From: Chitinophagaceae bacterium
GTDB lineage: Bacteria > Bacteroidota > Bacteroidia > Chitinophagales > Chitinophagaceae
DNA length: 5,993 nucleotides
Assembly: GCA_025351145.1 (NCBI GenBank)
Contig: JANXWM010000742.1
Coordinates: 1-5,993 of the forward strand
Reading direction: 5' to 3'
The notes below the pieces were generated by a model that made no database searches, was not told the DNA's origin, and saw only the letters and a list, made by a program, of their open reading frames with translations. The translations under genes and the position numbers were made by a program. Below, piece after piece: positions 5,185 to 5,993 of the stretch (position 1 is its first letter; each line of letters begins with the position of its first letter).

Positions 5185-5993
5185 CTACCGGGAAACAACT
5201 ATTTTGGTTGATAAAACCTGGGTATTGTTTTCATAGATCAGCTGCAGCATATAAATGCCGGGTGACAGTTTACTTACATCAACGGTGGTGCCTGTTAATG
5301 AAGAAGCTGATGTGTTGTTTTTATTCCAAACTGTTTTGCCGTTAATGTCTTTAAGCAGCAGCGAAACTTTTTCGTTTGGATTAGCTGTGTTTAACTGCAT
5401 GCGGAACTGTGTTGATGCAGGGTTTGGATAAACCACCAAACCTTTTGCCGAACCTGCTGCTATTGCGCTGCTTTCGCTGCCGTTGTTTGATGCAAAGAGT
5501 GTAGCAGTTGTGAAAGTAAGCGAATCGGTAAATGCACTTGCTGCTACAATTTTGTTAGTAGTATCAACAGCCTGTACACGCCATGTATAAGAAGTGTTGG
5601 CAAGCAGCCCTGTTAGATTAGCACTGCCTGTATTGCCGGTCGATTTCTTTGTAAGCCATGCGCTGTCGCCGGATTTATGATACTGCACAATATAATACCT
5701 GGCGCAGGTAATGGTAGCCCAGTTTGTTTTGGCAGATGTTTGCGTAATATTTGTTGTGCTTGTGCCGGAAACAGGAGGAACAAAGCTTACAACAGGTGAT
5801 TTGCCAAAGGCTGTACCGGTAGCTCCATCGCCAAACACGGTGGCATAATAAGAACCAATTGGCAGGTTGGCTATTTGGAAAGTGGCTGTATTTTTTACTG
5901 TAAGCGGGCTGCCATAAGCTACACCATAGCGATAAAGCTGCACGGTATACGGAGCTGCACTCTTACTGCATTTGAATGCCAGCAGGTTGGTGC
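5185..5993 (-). CDS. Secreted protein with FN3 and T9SS type A sorting domain, 3' part (N-terminus beyond the right edge)
   Basis: The last 268 codons are visible, and the frame is open to the right edge. Visible residues 1 to about 70 resemble a beta-rich adhesin-type module (APYTVQLYRYG near 13-23, LPIGSYYATVFGDGATG near 43-59). About 74-162 form a fibronectin type III domain: PPVSGTSTTNITQTSAKTNW, YYIVQYHKSGDSAW, then LLANTSYTWRVQAVD. The end is a T9SS sorting signal: GLVVYPNPAS at about 184-193, then LLLKDINGKTVW, LSPGIYMLQL and a final KIVVSR. In this family the C-terminal domain directs export across the outer membrane by the type IX system and is then removed, leaving the protein on the surface or released. 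No catalytic domain is visible in this part. A GTG at 5941-5943 is an internal valine, not a start. Confidence 0.93.
   Translation of the reverse strand, partial: TNLLAFKCSKSAAPYTVQLYRYGVAYGSPLTVKNTATFQIANLPIGSYYATVFGDGATGTAFGKSPVVSFVPPVSGTSTTNITQTSAKTNWATITCARYYIVQYHKSGDSAWLTKKSTGNTGSANLTGLLANTSYTWRVQAVDTTNKIVAASAFTDSLTFTTATLFASNNGSESSAIAAGSAKGLVVYPNPASTQFRMQLNTANPNEKVSLLLKDINGKTVWNKNNTSASSLTGTTVDVSKLSPGIYMLQLIYENNTQVLSTKIVVSR

Overview
The window looks like a chromosomal segment of a Bacteroidota bacterium, most likely of the Chitinophagaceae or a close relative. The evidence is a C-terminal type IX secretion (T9SS) sorting domain, a TPR-sensor HisKA_3 kinase paired with a NarL/LuxR response regulator, A-rich translation leaders without a clear Shine-Dalgarno, and promoter-like TAnnTTTG boxes of the Bacteroidota sigma-A type. 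The family assignment is inference; no rRNA or marker gene is present.

All four recognisable genes lie on the minus strand, so the order of transcription runs from the right edge to the left. (1) 5185-5993: C-terminal 268 residues of a secreted protein with a fibronectin type III domain and a T9SS type A sorting signal, closed by a good intrinsic terminator at 5137-5161. (2) 4795-5184: a 390-bp non-coding stretch packed with structure. It holds the terminator, a 77-bp AT-rich hairpin built on GATTTGAT units, and a 133-bp segment bounded by a 20-nt inverted repeat that recurs elsewhere in the window. (3) 2842-4794: a 650-residue sensor histidine kinase with a signal peptide, TPR sensor, one membrane helix, HisKA_3 and HATPase_c. 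(4) 2551-2841: a 291-bp gap with further copies of the 20-nt repeat or its core. (5) 1876-2550: a 224-residue response regulator with REC and LuxR-type HTH domains. (6) 1716-1875: an intergenic region holding the best promoter in the window, with two dyad symmetries in and beside it. (7) 1-1715: the first 571 codons of a secreted protein made of tandem PPC-like domains of about 121 residues; it runs off the left edge.

Kinase and regulator very likely form one phosphorelay: the kinase senses something through its periplasmic TPR domain, and the regulator binds DNA. The regulator gene sits directly upstream of the repeat-protein promoter, and that promoter carries two palindromes about two helical turns apart. 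Control of the adjacent surface protein by this two-component system is therefore a reasonable, untested hypothesis. I found no RNA genes, no CRISPR array, no transposase and no clear new system. The most notable observations are the dispersed inverted repeats, the AT-rich hairpin, the dyad-bearing promoter and the amplified 363-bp coding repeats.
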